A stretch of DNA of 12,237 bases from DASQVO01 sp035640715 (GTDB lineage: Bacteria; Actinomycetota; Actinomycetes; Streptosporangiales; Streptosporangiaceae). Made by a program: the position numbers and the translations under genes. Of the stretch, positions 11,943 through 12,237 are shown piece after piece. Position 1 is the stretch's first letter, and every line of letters begins with the position of its first letter. The notes beneath the pieces are model-generated. The model was not told the origin of the DNA, did no database searches, and was given only the letters and a program-made list of their open reading frames with translations. The stretch covers positions 1 through 12,237 of the forward strand of contig DASQVO010000585.1 of NCBI GenBank assembly GCA_035640715.1. Reading direction: 5' to 3'.

Positions 11943-12237
11943 GTGAGCACCGCACGAAGCACTGCCTGCCCGGCGCCCGCGCATCAGGCGCGCCCCGGGC
12001 GCAGGGTGCTGGTGGCGGCGGACCTGGCGGATCTGCGCGGGCCCGCGGAAGGTGTCGCCGAGCTGCCCCTGCGGCTGTTCTGGTCAGCCCCCGATCGCAG
12101 GTTCGACCTTGGCGACCTGGACATGCTCCGGTCGATGTATGAAAAAGTGCTCCGCGACGCGATCCGGATGGACGAGCTCACCGCCTACCTGAACGGCGGG
12201 AGGCTGGTCGCTGTCTGGCCGGATCTGTTCCTGCCCA
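11943..12237 (+). CDS. N-terminal part of a conserved actinobacterial protein of unknown function (runs off the window)
   Basis: GTG at 11943 opens a frame that is still open at the right edge, giving 98 residues. After a short, variable Ala/Arg-rich start the sequence reads RVLVAADLADLRGPAEGVAELPLRLFWSAP ... RRFDLGDLDMLRSMYEKVLRDAIRMDELTAYLNGGRLVAVWPDLFLP. I recognise this block as a widespread actinobacterial protein of unknown function. From memory, relatives lie next to AbiEii-type nucleotidyltransferase genes, which would suggest a toxin-antitoxin partner, but this cannot be tested here because the next gene is outside the window. No motif indicates an enzyme activity. Confidence 0.7.
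   Translation, partial: MSTARSTACPAPAHQARPGRRVLVAADLADLRGPAEGVAELPLRLFWSAPDRRFDLGDLDMLRSMYEKVLRDAIRMDELTAYLNGGRLVAVWPDLFLP

Noticed and set aside
10797..11984. 395-codon minus-strand frame across the DMT gene
   Set aside because: It is antisense to a membrane protein with regular hydrophobic spans, and has only Arg/Gly/Gln-rich composition.

Overview
The window is GC-rich chromosomal DNA with dense, mostly short-spaced genes. It has many GTG starts, several GTGA stop/start overlaps, and several genes whose only visible promoter is a TAnnnT-like hexamer ending 6-7 bases before the start codon, which suggests leaderless mRNAs. This points to a high-GC actinomycete (Actinomycetota). The order cannot be fixed from sequence alone. 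No rRNA, tRNA, CRISPR array, transposase or phage gene was seen.

Layout, left to right. (1) The tail of a small CxxC/HxxxxH zinc-finger-like protein, then about 460 bases without a convincing gene, holding a possible promoter and two hairpins. (2) An ABC-F translation factor (597-2258, +). (3) A convergent MocR-type (GntR-aminotransferase) regulator (2318-3847, -) with a perfect 11+11 inverted repeat over its start codon. Divergent from it is a 50-residue membrane-peptide gene with a strong Shine-Dalgarno. (4) An HxlR regulator with an SCP2-like C-terminal domain (-), divergent from an AlaA-type alanine aminotransferase (+). Two near-identical dyads 21 bp apart lie in the shared control region. 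(5) A GNAT acetyltransferase and an S33 alpha/beta hydrolase (both -).

(6) Divergent from the hydrolase is the most distinctive locus, three overlapping genes (8156-9284, +). They encode the N-terminal half of a nitrile hydratase beta chain, the SH3-like C-terminal half of that beta chain, and an alpha-type chain with the cobalt claw motif VCTLCSCY. The split beta chain and the gene order match thiocyanate hydrolase (scnB-scnA-scnC) and the three-subunit toyocamycin nitrile hydratase type. No metallochaperone or activator gene is in the window. (7) Convergent to it are a ferritin-like diiron protein and an acyl-ACP thioesterase-like double-hotdog protein (both -). (8) A DMT-family membrane transporter (+) sits behind a CsoR-like palindrome. 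(9) The start of a conserved actinobacterial protein of unknown function runs off the right edge.

Functional links. The operon 8156-9284 should make one metalloenzyme complex hydrating a nitrile or thiocyanate. MocR/small peptide and HxlR/AlaA each look like a regulator paired with a divergent neighbour. The remaining genes look like independent housekeeping or accessory units.
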